Assembly: GCA_029834535.1 (NCBI GenBank)
Contig: JAQMWT010000524.1
Coordinates: 310,001-374,000, forward strand
Source of the DNA: Chrysophaeum taylorii
Lineage: Eukaryota; Sar; Pelagophyceae; Pelagomonadales; Pelagomonadaceae
DNA length: 64,000 nt
Reading direction: 5' to 3'
Below are positions 39,838-51,022 of this stretch, piece after piece; the first letter of the stretch is position 1, and every line of letters starts with the position of its first letter. The position numbers and the translations under genes are program-made. Under the pieces are notes generated by a model. The model was not told the DNA's origin and ran no database searches. It saw only the letters and a program-made list of their open reading frames with translations.

Positions 39838-41133
39838 GTGGCGATGTGCAAATACATCGAAGACGGCAGAAGGCCCATTTCGCGAGGACGATGGGAGAGC
39901 CGACAAAGGAAAGATAATCATTCGCGTGACGACGGCAGTTCTAATGCCACCCTCGGTTCGAGCGCTGCTCAAGATATTCAGAGCAGACTCAATGATATGG
40001 GCACGCAGCTGACCACGGTTATGGATTCCGTGAAGCACTTAAAAGATAGACTCGGCCAATCGTCTTCGACACGACCGGGCCGTCGAGATAGCCGGAGCCC
40101 ACGACGCCGCGACAAGAGCCGTAGCAGCTCGCGCCAGCGCCGACGGAAAGATAGCAGGAGCTCTAGCAGACATTCACGCCGCCGCCGGCGACGAAGATCT
40201 CGCGATCGAAATTCGGACGATGGTCGTTACCGGGAAGACTCGGGACATTCATCTGCCACGTTCGCGTTTACGACCCCTTGCGGTCAACAGTTACCATTAG
40301 GAGTGATGGTGTACCCGAACACGGACACCCGCACCGACGACGCAGCCGACGCCCTTGCCGCGGCCGCATTCGAAGATCTTGCTCGCCCGCCGATGGACGA
40401 GCCACCCAACGACGTGCTGACCAATCGTCGGTCTTTGGCACAGATTTATGAGCAGATGTCGAGCGATGAACTCGAAGATTCGAGCGATGAACTCGAAGCT
40501 CCACGATACTGGGAAGGCGATTCAGATTCGGAAGATGAAGAAGCTACACCTTGTGAACCAGTGTCCGCGATAACGTTATTTGACGAGTCCTCCACGGACG
40601 ACCCACCGTTTATTTTTGACGAGGAAGCCCTCGATGCCATCGGCTTGTCTTTGGACCCGCCAGAGACGACCGTTGGCGACCGAACTGGCTGTGAGCCAGA
40701 CATGGATTTCTGCAGTGATAGCTTGTGCGCTCATTCGCCTGACGAGACGATGACCACCGCGAGTGATGCAGACGACGATCTTACGATAGAGTTGACGTCG
40801 GGGACGACGACATCTTTTCCTGCGGACCCCCCCGAAACGGTTTCGGTTTCTACGGATCGAGCCACGGATACGCCGCCGGAAGAAAAGGATAGATTTGAGA
40901 AGAAGATTAGCAGCGTTCTCAAGTGGGACGAAGACGAGCCGACGTGGAACCTGCAGGATTGGTGGACGAGAACTCGGAACTTCTTGCTAAAGAAGCCACC
41001 AGAACAACCGCTCAGCTACGGACGCGAAGCTGCAGCCGACACGGAACCGATCGCCGATGATGGTGATGATCAACCGAGGACGAATGAATTTACAAATGCA
41101 TTCTGGAAAGACGAGATGAATGATTTATGGTAG
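39838..41133 (+). CDS. Gag-linker ORF of copy A (coiled coil, RS-rich and acidic)
   Basis: 431 codons open. It begins with gag-type sequence, then a short coiled coil (IQSRLNDMGTQLTTVMDSV). A basic Arg/Ser-rich tract (residues 80-125, SRSPRRRDKSRSSSRQRRR) probably binds nucleic acid in place of a zinc knuckle. A long acidic linker follows (SSDELEDSSDELEAPRYWE, later GDRTGCEPDMDFCSDS). No CCHC finger is present. A single TAG (41131-41133) separates it from the protease frame in the same phase. That could be stop-codon readthrough, as in some retroviruses, or decay. The start shown is only the first in-frame ATG; the natural product likely begins upstream in gag. Confidence 0.55.
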   Translation: MAMCKYIEDGRRPISRGRWESRQRKDNHSRDDGSSNATLGSSAAQDIQSRLNDMGTQLTTVMDSVKHLKDRLGQSSSTRPGRRDSRSPRRRDKSRSSSRQRRRKDSRSSSRHSRRRRRRRSRDRNSDDGRYREDSGHSSATFAFTTPCGQQLPLGVMVYPNTDTRTDDAADALAAAAFEDLARPPMDEPPNDVLTNRRSLAQIYEQMSSDELEDSSDELEAPRYWEGDSDSEDEEATPCEPVSAITLFDESSTDDPPFIFDEEALDAIGLSLDPPETTVGDRTGCEPDMDFCSDSLCAHSPDETMTTASDADDDLTIELTSGTTTSFPADPPETVSVSTDRATDTPPEEKDRFEKKISSVLKWDEDEPTWNLQDWWTRTRNFLLKKPPEQPLSYGREAAADTEPIADDGDDQPRTNEFTNAFWKDEMNDLW

Positions 41134-41148
41134 GGGTCCTTTGCTTAC

Positions 41149-42195
41149 GTGAACTACGAAGACCAGGATCCCCTACCAGCACTGATTCCCTCTGAGATTG
41201 TCTTGGAGGAAGAGCGGAAGCCGCCAGATAAAGAGGCTGCCGCGAGCGTTACGTCGATGACGCCAACAACAGATGATACGAGAGCTCAAGCCGCGGTATC
41301 GATGCCCAACCCCGGAGATGAGCGAGTCAGAGCCCGATGTGCTCACACTTCGTTGACGCCGCGAGACGGCAAGACGAACGAAGATGATTTGGTTACCCTC
41401 AGTTGTTTAGATACGGGTACTCTTACGTTTATAGCCTGTCACATCTACAGGAATCGTGACGGGCCGAAATTCTCGACGACCATCGGTGTCGATGGAATGC
41501 CAGATATTGCTTGTATTTGCCGAGAAATGGTCAGAAAGTTGGCCAAAGATCAGTTGATTTTCGATGAAGGCGAACTTCCGATTAAGCGCAAGCTGTACGG
41601 ATCAGGGTTGAATACGACGACGATCTTTCGTTGGATCGCGATTCGGGTCGCCCTCGCCGACAACATCGCTGCCCCCTTTGTCGCTATTGTAGCCGATACG
41701 AACTATCTGTTCCTGTTGGGAGGGCGCGATATACGAGTTTTAGGAGCCGTCGTGGACTATCCCCACGATCGGATCTGTTTTTATCGAACCCAAGTCGTCT
41801 ACGGGCGCAAGAAGATTAAGTTCAAGGATGAACGAATCGATGCACCAATCGTGACCTTTCGATCTATTTACGATCGAGATCCGATAACCGTGCCGATTTA
41901 CAATCATCAACACGATGCCTTTCGGAAGAGTCTCGACCTGGTCAAGACTCGAGTTTACGCTCGTTTGAGCACGATTAAAGATCTCCGAAGCCCGCCGCCG
42001 GAACGTACGGTAGCCTTGGCTACGCGGGGACATGCTACGACCAAATTCTCCCCAGCTCCGGGAGAAGCCGCGCAGGAAGTAGTTGCTTACGCTGCGCGCA
42101 CGCTTCAAATCGAGCCCGGGTCGAACTTACAATCTACCGGTTATTTTGTCGAAACCTATGGAAATGGGACAGGTTTTCGTCGCTACGTTTGCTGA
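41149..42195 (+). pseudogene. Retropepsin-like aspartic protease region of copy A
   Basis: The frame is in phase with the preceding gag-linker across the single TAG. An active-site motif LSCLDTGTLTFIA (DTG at residues 88-90, base 41410) is followed about 110 residues later by FLLGGRDIRVLGAVVDY. That matches the flap-to-C-terminal ILG.DFL..G..IDY pattern of retropepsins. Such proteases cut the Gag-Pol polyprotein. Homology with copy B covers this whole part. Reading must move by one base near 42165-42175, where the alignment with copy B continues in the next frame (GQVFVATFAENEQL). The frame shown starts with GTG and is not a natural translation start. Confidence 0.7.
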
Positions 42196-43620
42196 GAACG
42201 AGCAGTTGGGGGTTGTCGAAGGAATGTGTTCTTCTTGCGAAGAGCACGACCGGTCCGCAGCTCGGGTGGCGGTTCCTGCCACGGAAGAAGTGCCGACGGT
42301 CGTCACTCAAGGCGGTGTCCTTGCGATTGGCGGTATCGTTAGGTACGAAGGTGAGTTGAACGTCTCCACGATCAACGAACTTACGAAAGAATGTGAAGAA
42401 GGATACGACAAGGGGAACCATTCTTTCACCGTTTCTGTCGCTAGTCACATGACGCGATGCGACGAATCTCCCCCGCCGATGCTGCTGAGCACGGTGCAGA
42501 AGGACGTTACGACCGCTATTGCGGACAAGTCCACCCTCCAACGACCCGAAGGCAGCGACGATTTCGCTCGAAGGTCAGAAGAAGATGAAAAGAAATGCCG
42601 CGAGATCACCGAAGCGGAGATCCGCCGCCGATACAAAAAGGTTCAGTGGCTTCCAATCACTTATCGCAAGGTGGTGATGCTGTTCAGTGGAGCCGGAGGC
42701 AGTACTTTAGGTCTCCAACGAGCCAACGAAACGTGTGGGACGTCGTTTCGAGTCGTGCTAGCACTCGATGCGTCGGACACCGCCAACCAGATCCACCATA
42801 AGAATTTTCCGAACATTCCTGTGGTGCAGCACACACTGTGTGGTCGCTATGTTACAGCCTTACGGTTGATCGAATCTTATTTACCCTACGCGAATGGTCG
42901 TCGTCGATGTGTATCGCGTCGCCACCCTGCGTACACTCCGCTCTGTGCAACTTGACCTCCAGAGATGTTGGGAAAGGAGTCACCGCTACCCACTGGACGA
43001 TGAAATTATGCAAGATGGCTGGTTTCTTCATGTGGTTGATAGAGCAGGAGGCTTCGATTGTTTCTTACGTTGCAAGTTTGCACCCTTACGTGTACGTCGT
43101 CAATTTTTACGACATAACTCCCAGTTTGATGAGCTGTCGCGTGCGATTGTTGGTTTCCAGCCATCCGCTCCATTTGCGCGCAGTTCCAAAGACTTGCAAG
43201 AATATGCAGCAAGAGTTCGCCGCAGCACTTGGCTACGCCGACGAACGACATTTACTTCAGATGAACAATTTAGGATCATCACGAGCCGCGACAGACGCAG
43301 CTTATACCGTTACGCGTGTCCCTCTTCGTGTAGGACCGCACCGTTCCGATTGCAGATCTCTGAATCTGAAAATGACTTCGGAGTTGCTGACAATGCCCCT
43401 TGATTTTGATTGGGCCGGCTTCTCCAGGACGACCTCGTTGAAACACTTGGCGTCCGTCGTGCCACCAGACACGATGACCTTATTAGTACTCGATCTGCAC
43501 AACTCTGTGACCAAGGATTTTCACCTGAGCGGCGAAGCTTTGCCGTCAGCGTTGAGTCCTGCAGACCGACCGTTTGATTATTATTTGCAAATTGATGAAA
43601 CCACCCTTCGTCACGTATAA
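42083..43620 (+). pseudogene. Cytosine-C5 DNA methyltransferase domain inside the retroelement
   Basis: Two frames, 42083-42955 and 42838-43620, join with one frame change near 42885-42905. After about 190 residues of linker the catalytic domain starts: VVMLFSGAGGSTLGLQRANE (motif I, AdoMet binding, FSGAGG at 42683), VVLALDASDTANQIHHKNFP (motif II/III region) and CIASPPCVHSALC (motif IV, catalytic Cys codon 42928-42930). WLIEQEASIVSYV sits at the motif VI place with Glu kept but not the usual ENV. YVVNFYDITPSLMSCRVRLLV matches motif VIII (R-x-R), and near the end LTMPLDFDWAG and LASVVPPDTM fit motifs IX-X. The domain adds a methyl group to cytosine C5 in DNA. It lies between protease and reverse transcriptase, in phase with the latter across one TAA (43618-43620). 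The frameshift makes this copy inactive as sequenced. Confidence 0.8.
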
Positions 43621-45230
43621 GCTCCGCTGTTAAACACGCGCACACGTGTCGTAAGATGGGTGTCGACTGATGATCTCCAAGATCGCACCAAATGGAAACC
43701 TCCAGAGGTACCGTTGATTCCGCCTGCAACAGATGAGCCGGGGACGTCTCATGCTTCTTCTGCTGGGCCACCCCGACAACCAAATTTGGACGTTCCGCCA
43801 GATCCTGAGCGAGATCGGGAACCGAAGATTAAGTGCGAGTCGAAGGTTCGTATCAAAGGCGAGAGGATCAACAAAAGCCACCCGGAAGTGAGGCTAAAAT
43901 ATGAGAAAAAGTTTGATGTGCCATGGAAAGATGCGCCGCGCGATGCTGAGGGTGCACCGCTGCCGCAAACTCCCGAGCATGTCAAGGATAATGAAGCTAT
44001 GAAAGTTCAAATTCCTACGAAGGAAGAAGTTGACAAGGTTGTGCAGGAGCTAGGAATTCCTGACAATCCGCACTTAGATGACGAGGCGAAACTGATGCTC
44101 CGTCACTGTGTGCAGTATTCTTGGGCCTTTTTCGACCCGATTATGAGACCTGTGGACTCGCCTCCTGTGTCTCTACGATTCAAAGACGCGAATCCGCGAC
44201 CGATAAAGATGACGCCCTACCGATTGACGCCTGCGAAGCTCGATTGTCTCCGCAAGCAGATCAGCGAGTGGTGCCGGGATGGAGCCATTCGTCCGGCCAA
44301 CTCACCTTGGGGCTTTCCTGTGTTGATGCTTCCGAAGAAAGGAGCTGAGATTGGAACGTCAAACGCGTTCCGTGCTGCAGTTGACTTACGTCAGCTCAAC
44401 GATCAATTGGTCAATGACAGTTGGCCGAACATTCGACAAGATGATGCTTTAGCCTTTCTCGCGATGAGACGATGGCGGACATGCATTGATATTAGATGGG
44501 GATACCACAACCTTCGTTTGGATCCGGCAGCGCAGGGCGCTGTCACGATGGTTAGCCCACTTGGCGCTCATAGTTTCTTGCGATTACCTCTAGGTGTGAA
44601 GACGGCCGGAGCTCTTTTCTGCAAGCAAATGGCGAGCGACCTTTCGAAATGGATGTATCAAGACTTGGTTGTGTTTGTTGACGATATTATGATGGGATCC
44701 GACGATCTTCATCGACATTTACAAGTTTTGATCGAAGTGATGTGTCATTCGCACAGAGAGGGTACAGCGGTCGAACCGCGAAGTTCCACCTTCTCAAGAA
44801 TGATATAGAACTTCTGGGACACATTTCTACCCCAGAAGGCTTGAAGCCGAATCCGAAGACGCTGGAAGCACTGCAGAAGATGCCGATTCCAGGTACTTTG
44901 CCGAATACTTCCCCGAAGACCCAGATACGCTCTTTCATCGGCATGAGTAATTACTGCCGGCGATATGTGAAGGGCTACTCGAAGATCGTGGAACCGCTGA
45001 GACGATTATCCCTCGAAGGTGTGAAGTTCGAGTGGACGCCCGAGTGTCAAAAAGCTTGGGATACGATTATTGGAGCTTTGGTTGATTCCAGAGGAGTCTA
45101 CCACCCCGATTATGACCTGCCTTTTCAGATCCGATCCGATGCTTCCAAGGATGGACTTGGAGCATATCTCTTCCAGATTGTCGAAGTTAAGGACGATGCC
45201 GGAAGAGTGTCTCGAGAAGAACGAGTGAGT
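43621..45230 (+). pseudogene. Reverse transcriptase and RNase H start of copy A
   Basis: The frame continues directly from the methyltransferase frame after one TAA. An acidic and basic spacer (43.66-44.1 kb) leads into the RT domain: RPIKMTPYRLTPAKLDCLRK, GAIRPANSPWGFPVLMLPKK, AAVDLRQLNDQLVNDSWPNI, ALFCKQMASDL and VVFVDDIMMGS, where FVDD is the catalytic Y/F-x-DD box. Near 44745-44760 a frame change leads to 44742-45260 with LLGHISTPEGLKPNPKTLE, IRSFIGMSNYCRRYVKGYSK (RT connection) and IRSDASKDGLGAYLFQ, the start of a Ty3-type RNase H (first catalytic Asp in SDAS). The protein breaks off near 45230 where repeat sequence begins. No integrase follows. Confidence 0.85.
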
Positions 45231-45236
45231 GAATTA

Positions 45237-45345
45237 ACGACACAAAGAGCAGCACGATGATCGACACAGCGATTCTTTGTGATTTGGGTGTGTGAGTGTG
45301 AATAGTAGCCCTAGAAAGGAATCTTCTATCTCTATTTGTACGCCC
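45237..45345 (+). repeat. Terminal-repeat-like segment at left edge of the inserted block
   Basis: It begins TTAACGACACAAAGAGC and ends TTCTATCTCTA. It is a direct repeat of 53861-53975, about 75% alike by eye. Both resemble the right terminus of the MITE at 5.3-5.8 kb (GCACGGTGTT, ACACAGCGATT, GTGTGTG, TCTCTAG). Confidence 0.6.
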
Positions 45346-46460
45346 TCGCAGTTTGAACTCGGGTGAGTAAAACATGGAACAAACAAAACAAAACAAATGT
45401 CTGGCCAAAGACAAAGAGAAGGTGAGTTCCGAGGAGGCGTGTGGTGAGAGGTGTGCGAAGTGCACGAGAGACGTATGGAGAGAGAAAGAGAGAGAGAGAG
45501 CAGGTGAAGTGTGGTAAGAAAGGGGAAAGTGCGCAAAGTAGAAAGCGGAACAATATGTAAGAGGTGACAAAGTGAGGAGGCGAACGTAAGGAGAGGAGGC
45601 GAACAAATAGAAGGGGGGGGGGGGGGGGGGTATTGGTTGCTAAGGGGGAGAAGCTGTGAACTAGAATGCTAGATGAGTGAAATGTGAAACAAGGTGAATA
45701 CAGTAATAGAGGTCAGATCGTCATCTTCTCCAGTGACTAATGAAAGAAGGTTTGAAGTGGCAACAGCGCGAAAAGTGATGCCATATTCAATGTGGACAGA
45801 AGGGCCGTTCGTGTGTCTAGAAAGAAGCGAGTGCATCAGTGCCATGGTAGAAAATGAGGGTTGCATACATAAAGTCGTGGGTGTTTCATTGTATAGAACG
45901 ACTATACGTGCCGGTGGGTATATCCTAAGTGATTGATGGATCCTCGTAGTAAGATGGGTGATCTAATTGGTAGCAATGGCATTGATCATAATGTGAGCAG
46001 TGACCGAACGGTATGTTGACAAATAAACAGCGATTGTGATCGTGAGAACGATATTCTATGGTGACTAGAGACGTGCTGAGAAACATGTGACGATGTGACT
46101 GAGCGGTAGCGTTATTCCAAGAAGAGATATGACCAAGTGACAAAGCCGGTGTCGACATGATGAGGTAACCGTCGTAATGACAACGAGCAGTGCGAGACTG
46201 TTGTTGAAGGATGATAAGTCCAGTATTGTCGGTTACATGCGTGTCACGGCTGTCGTCCTGAGTGCAGCGTGGTACAGTAAACTATGAGCGTCTAAAACAA
46301 CATGCGAATAATCGTCGTGAGATGTCGATATAGGGACAAAGTTGTCTGGGGGTGGCCAATAAAGCAGGATTAATTCTAAGTATTATTTTGTCGAGTTTGA
46401 GTCTTGTTGGTAGTCCTGGATATCAACTGTCGACCTAGGATTGTGGTCTGGTGGAGGTTT

Positions 46461-47798
46461 CTATTTTCTATCATCAAAAGATGATTGGACTGCGACCGAA
46501 GTTTGCGAGTACATCCTGTGTGGTGGTGGATATAGACGTGTGTCCCATGCAGAAGGGTCAGGAGACGGGAGTAAATGCCCGAAAGCGATGGACGGTGCGA
46601 AGGCATTGTCTTTGCCTGGGGGAGAGCTGACTTCGAAAGCGAGCTCGGAGTCGTATCCTGCGTGTTCGACTGGAGGGTCGTGTTCTATTCGGCTAAAATC
46701 GCATCCCGAGTCATGACTATTGATTGGTTCAGGATTTGTTCCATGTCCGGAATCTATTTCACCAGAATCAAACTTCCCTTGATGTACAAGCGCGAGTGAG
46801 CGCGGTGCATCCCTGGTGAATTGTGCAGTGACTGAAAGTTGGGGCATTCGACAAAAGGGAGAGGTCGATATGCGATAGCTGTACAGTATGCAACATGGAG
46901 GGGGCGTGTGGTTCAAGAGAGAAAATAGCTGTGGACAGGAGATGTCCAAAGTGTGAATCTGATGTGAGACAATTGACATAGTGTGAAGACTGTCCGATAA
47001 GAGGGAGTCATGCGAGACTGTGGCTTGCAGCGAGTGTGCGAGATTAAAGGAAGATAATGGTGTGGCAAGTGACTTCCCTTGATTCAAAACACAGGAGAGT
47101 GGGGCATGCGACGTGCGGCAGTGACGGTCGGTAATATGCGGATAGCAGAGCGCGTGTCCAACCTGAAGAGATTGGGGATTATCCTCGCGGATGCTGCGGA
47201 GAATATCGACTGGGTGCGAGTCGCAATAGCAGCCGGTGAGCTCGGAGTTCAGCTGGGGTTGCAAAGGGGAACGTGCAGTATGAACGGAGAGGAGCGAGCC
47301 GGGCGCATCACAGGAGCATAATGTGCGAGTGCAGACTGAACTGTGTCCTAGGTGGACTTCTGGCAGTGATGTCGATAGATGCGAATCGTAGTCAGAACTG
47401 GGTGAGGACGTCGCGTGAAGTGGCATTGTAACCGAATCATAGAGGTGCAGATCTTCAGCGGAATGTAGATCTTCAACGTGAAGCTGAGTGCTGGGAGGTA
47501 CGATTGAAAGAGCAAGGAAAAGACTCTGCGAATGTCTACCAGTAAGTGAAGTGCGTGGGACAGGCGGTGAGTGCGACACATGACATTGGCATGACAAAAC
47601 TTGAGTTGCACATGGCAGCATACCGGATGGAACCGAGTGAGCTGAAACTTGGGGGGTGTGACCTGTAAAAGGCGGACAGAAGAGCGTGGGAGGCTCGGAA
47701 TTGCATTGGTGACGAAACTTAGTGTCATCACGAATCGTCGGGAATCGCGTTTGAATAAATGCTGAGAGGAAAGACCAGTTCTCATCAGGTCTAGTCAT
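46461..47798 (-). CDS. Long ORF of unknown function, Ser/His/Pro-rich
   Basis: 445 open codons. The product is rich in Ser, His, Pro, Leu and Asp, with scattered Cys, and lacks long hydrophobic segments. Pieces such as DSHLSTSLPEVHLGHSSVC and EIDSGHGTNPEPINSHDSG look like disordered linker. It is in the same phase as the 361-codon frame upstream (49160-48075), from which it is separated by about 280 bp with stops, so both may derive from one longer frame. Low G content on this strand raises the chance of open frames, but 445 codons is longer than that alone explains. Confidence 0.35.
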   Translation of the reverse strand: MTRPDENWSFLSAFIQTRFPTIRDDTKFRHQCNSEPPTLFCPPFTGHTPQVSAHSVPSGMLPCATQVLSCQCHVSHSPPVPRTSLTGRHSQSLFLALSIVPPSTQLHVEDLHSAEDLHLYDSVTMPLHATSSPSSDYDSHLSTSLPEVHLGHSSVCTRTLCSCDAPGSLLSVHTARSPLQPQLNSELTGCYCDSHPVDILRSIREDNPQSLQVGHALCYPHITDRHCRTSHAPLSCVLNQGKSLATPLSSFNLAHSLQATVSHDSLLSDSLHTMSIVSHQIHTLDISCPQLFSLLNHTPPPCCILYSYRISTSPFCRMPQLSVTAQFTRDAPRSLALVHQGKFDSGEIDSGHGTNPEPINSHDSGCDFSRIEHDPPVEHAGYDSELAFEVSSPPGKDNAFAPSIAFGHLLPSPDPSAWDTRLYPPPHRMYSQTSVAVQSSFDDRK

Positions 47799-48074
47799 GT
47801 GACGGAGATCCTTATGAAGAGGAACTTCAGTGCGTGCCTTAAAGTGAGTTCCGATGTAGCCAGAATAGCCATAGAAAGCGTGGCTGACATGAGTCGTAAC
47901 AGGTGTTGTCGGCGGTGGAAAACGAATGCGCCCTCGTAATTCTAACTTGATAAAATCTTCGAATTGCCGGTGAGGCTGCGAGACCGGTGTTGTGGAACCA
48001 GCGCAGAACCGGGCGGCGGTCGCAGGGGGCGCGTAAGCGGTGACTGAAATGGCAGTGTTTTGTTGAACCTGAAA

Positions 48075-49160
48075 CTAAAGATGTTCGGGTATCGTACTGT
48101 GCAACAAGCGATCGCGCATCTCAGTTGATGGTGAGTGCGCCGGAAGGATGGCGCTATGTGGGTAGTCTAAACCGAGAGAGGTGACGAGTGTGTCGTCGCG
48201 AGTGCGCAAGAGCCTTTGCGATGTCTGGGCTGTAGTCGGAATATGACGTATGACGACATACAATGCGATGGGAGCTGAATCAGACGCGATAGGACTGGAT
48301 AACAGCGCGGGGAGCAGCATGTCGGGGGTAACGCTCAGAGAGGAGGGTGGAACACAGTCCACGTCGATCTTGGCCGTATATGGCGATACCATGAGCGTAA
48401 ACATCTGACTTGAAGGAAGTGCTTGTGTCCCAAACGAGAATGCGAGCATAGGCGCATAGGATGGTTGCATCTTGTCTCTGCTACAGTCGAGAGTTAAGGA
48501 AGAAACCAATGGAGAAACCATGAGCATATGGGTAGCGTCTGGTGGCCAAAGTTCCTGTGGGATTGGCTGAGTTGGATCCGGAATAGGGTTCCTTCTCGGA
48601 GATGACTCGAGCGTTGCGATGAGTTCGTGCTCGAGATCATAGTCATCCAATAGATGACATGAAGTGATCGCTAAGGAGCGATGCATCGACATAGTATCAG
48701 GGGAGACCGAGGTGGTGCAGTGATCTGCCGGGCCGAGGTGGCCGTGCTGGTAAGATTCCGGCGCGTGCGCGTAACTCTGGCGAGTGCTGACATTGGCTAG
48801 TGCCTGATCTGTAGTTGTGAGGGGAAGCGAGATCATCTGCGCTGACGTGGATTGCGGCAGCAGGGGCGGGTCATCTGCCTGGGAGGTTGGAAGGTGGCCT
48901 TCGTCTTCCAGAGGCGAAGAGAGCAAACGTAGCTGTAGCTTCATTTCGTCGTGATTGGACAGGCGTAATACGCTAGTGCGCGTAATCGCGGTGCGCTTAC
49001 CTATATCTTGACGATGTGCCTGTGCGTACTGTAGTGCTGCTTCTGTGAGCGGGACATGTCTGAAGGGCTGATCAATCGGGTGGGGTGCATCAGCTATGTG
49101 TGAGACAGGAGCCTGTAGTAGTGCAAGGTCGAGTGACAGAACGTGTGCGTGGTCAATCAA
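48075..49160 (-). CDS. Long ORF of unknown function
   Basis: 361 open codons from the ATG at 49160, with a composition like the 46461-47798 frame (Ser, Leu, Pro, His, Asp). Leu-rich patches (LLPALLSSPIASDSAPIALY) and charged stretches alternate. I see no catalytic motif. It ends at 48075 with IPEHL. It is probably part of the same degraded polyprotein-like unit. Confidence 0.35.
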   Translation of the reverse strand: MIDHAHVLSLDLALLQAPVSHIADAPHPIDQPFRHVPLTEAALQYAQAHRQDIGKRTAITRTSVLRLSNHDEMKLQLRLLSSPLEDEGHLPTSQADDPPLLPQSTSAQMISLPLTTTDQALANVSTRQSYAHAPESYQHGHLGPADHCTTSVSPDTMSMHRSLAITSCHLLDDYDLEHELIATLESSPRRNPIPDPTQPIPQELWPPDATHMLMVSPLVSSLTLDCSRDKMQPSYAPMLAFSFGTQALPSSQMFTLMVSPYTAKIDVDCVPPSSLSVTPDMLLPALLSSPIASDSAPIALYVVIRHIPTTAQTSQRLLRTRDDTLVTSLGLDYPHSAILPAHSPSTEMRDRLLHSTIPEHL

Positions 49161-49428
49161 GCGATTGAACGTTGGACCTGGACATCGTCTTCTTAGTCTG
49201 GAGCAGTGCAGTGCAGTGGGTGTGCCTTGTCTCGTCTGCTACATCAATTGACTGACTGGTGTATCTAGTCGTTGTGGTCTTATCTGTCATCTTTTCGTCC
49301 ATGAGAGACTGCGAGTTAGTAGTCATTGCTGTGAGCGAGACGAGAAGTAGCTGTTGAGCAATAGCTATGTGGAGCTGAATGCTTACTTGGCTGGCGGTTT
49401 CGGTGGATGTGATGTTCCAGGGACATGG

Positions 49429-51022
49429 CTACGTAGCGGCTGACGTCTTGGCATTGGAGATTGCCATGAAGTGACTCGTAAGTTCAAAGTCGGACGTCGG
49501 GGAATGTGTCGAAAAACCCGTGAGGTTGCCAATTGAAATACGCCCTCGTAAGGCGCGCGCGGCTAGGTGTGGGCGCGAGCGACTTATGCTGGTGATCGGA
49601 AGGTCGAGAGACACGTGACGGCGCGGAGCGTCTGTGGAAAAGACAAGTGTCTGGGTGTTATAGGCGGTGACGCGGGGAGCATTGAGAAGCGGGTCATGCT
49701 CAAGAGCAAGATCGCGTAGTGCGATTTGTCCGAAATCAGTGCCAAAAGAGGTGTGGCGCGCGGCTGATCTGTCTGTAAGGTAGTGCAGATGGGTGCGCGA
49801 GCTGAGATGCCGTTGGGGAGAATATCCGGCCTGGATGTGGGTCCGGTGCGGGAGATCGACAGGAGAGATCTCGAAAGGAAAGTGCGAGTCCGCGGGGGTT
49901 ATGGTGCGTGAATGCAGTAGAGCCAAGGGCGATGGAAGGGTCTGGCATACTGGCGGCATCCTCAATGACGGAGGTGCGGGGATCAGAGCGGCGAGTGCGA
50001 AAGTGACCAGGGTTGCCCATAGGCGTGTAGAGCATGCGAAGATACGAGAGTATGACATGCGTCCTCGAATGGGGAGTAACGTGCCGAGCGATAGGGCGCT
50101 GTTGAGGGAGACGTCGCACGTGGCGATTGTGCATGTCTGCGGTGGAGCCGACAGTTGGCGTTAAACATTCGTCGTGCGTTCCTGTTATGCGAATATGCGG
50201 GCATGAGGGGTTCGAGAATAGCGAGTCAAAACAGTGTGCGCGGAGAATGTCTCCTGAGAGCGCAACATCGATTTTCCGGAGGCAGCGTAGGCGTGTGGCG
50301 TCCAGAAGAGAGCTACGTAAGCTGACATATAGGACCGAAGTGGTCGCGATAGGAAAGTTCGTAGTTTGCGGTTGACCATAGCGTTCATAATTCTCGAAAT
50401 CTGTGTCTGCGACTGCGGCCATGGTTGAAGCTTGCCAAAAACATGGTCGCGGTGAGACACAAGGGTCGGCATCCAAAAGGTGTGCGTCCTCTGACTGAGA
50501 GTGGGGGGGCGGTTGAGCCTGTGCTGCGAAATCCATTGAGTCGTAAATCGGTGATCGCAAGTGGGTCCATGCAACCTGCTGGGCAGAGTCATCATTAGCA
50601 TCCGGCCGGGAAGGTGGGTGGTTGGTGTAGCAGTGAGCGTCGGTGAGCGTCAGTGCGTGCCTGTTTGCGGAGAGAGAAGGCAGTGAGGTGGAACCAGCTT
50701 TGAAGTGTTCGGGAGTGACTGATCGATAGATATCGAACAAGGCGGGAGTACTTGGTGAATCTGAGGTGATACCTGCAGGTGCGGTGAGTTCCTGCGGGTA
50801 TGGTGACCGTGGGAACGTTGGCGGCGTGTCGTGTTCCCTTGGATACGACATAGCTGGGGCATTGCTGATGGCGTATGGATCGGGTTGTTGATCGAGAATG
50901 GTAGGGGAGATCATCTTCGAGACTAGTGAAGTTGGACTTGCTTTTTCACTGTACGCATAAGACCAGGGGTCGGAATCAGAGAAGATATCGTCAGTAGCCT
51001 GCAGCGCTGTTGCTTGGGGCAT
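49429..51022 (-). CDS. Two overlapping ORFs of unknown function in the inserted block
   Basis: Frame 51022-49736 has 428 codons and frame 50058-49429 has 209 codons in another phase. They overlap by about 320 bp, suggesting one protein broken by a frameshift near 49.8-50.0 kb. The first begins with ALQATDDIFSDSDPWSYAY and is Pro/Ser/His/Asp-rich. The second continues with similar composition. No recognised domain. Confidence 0.35.
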
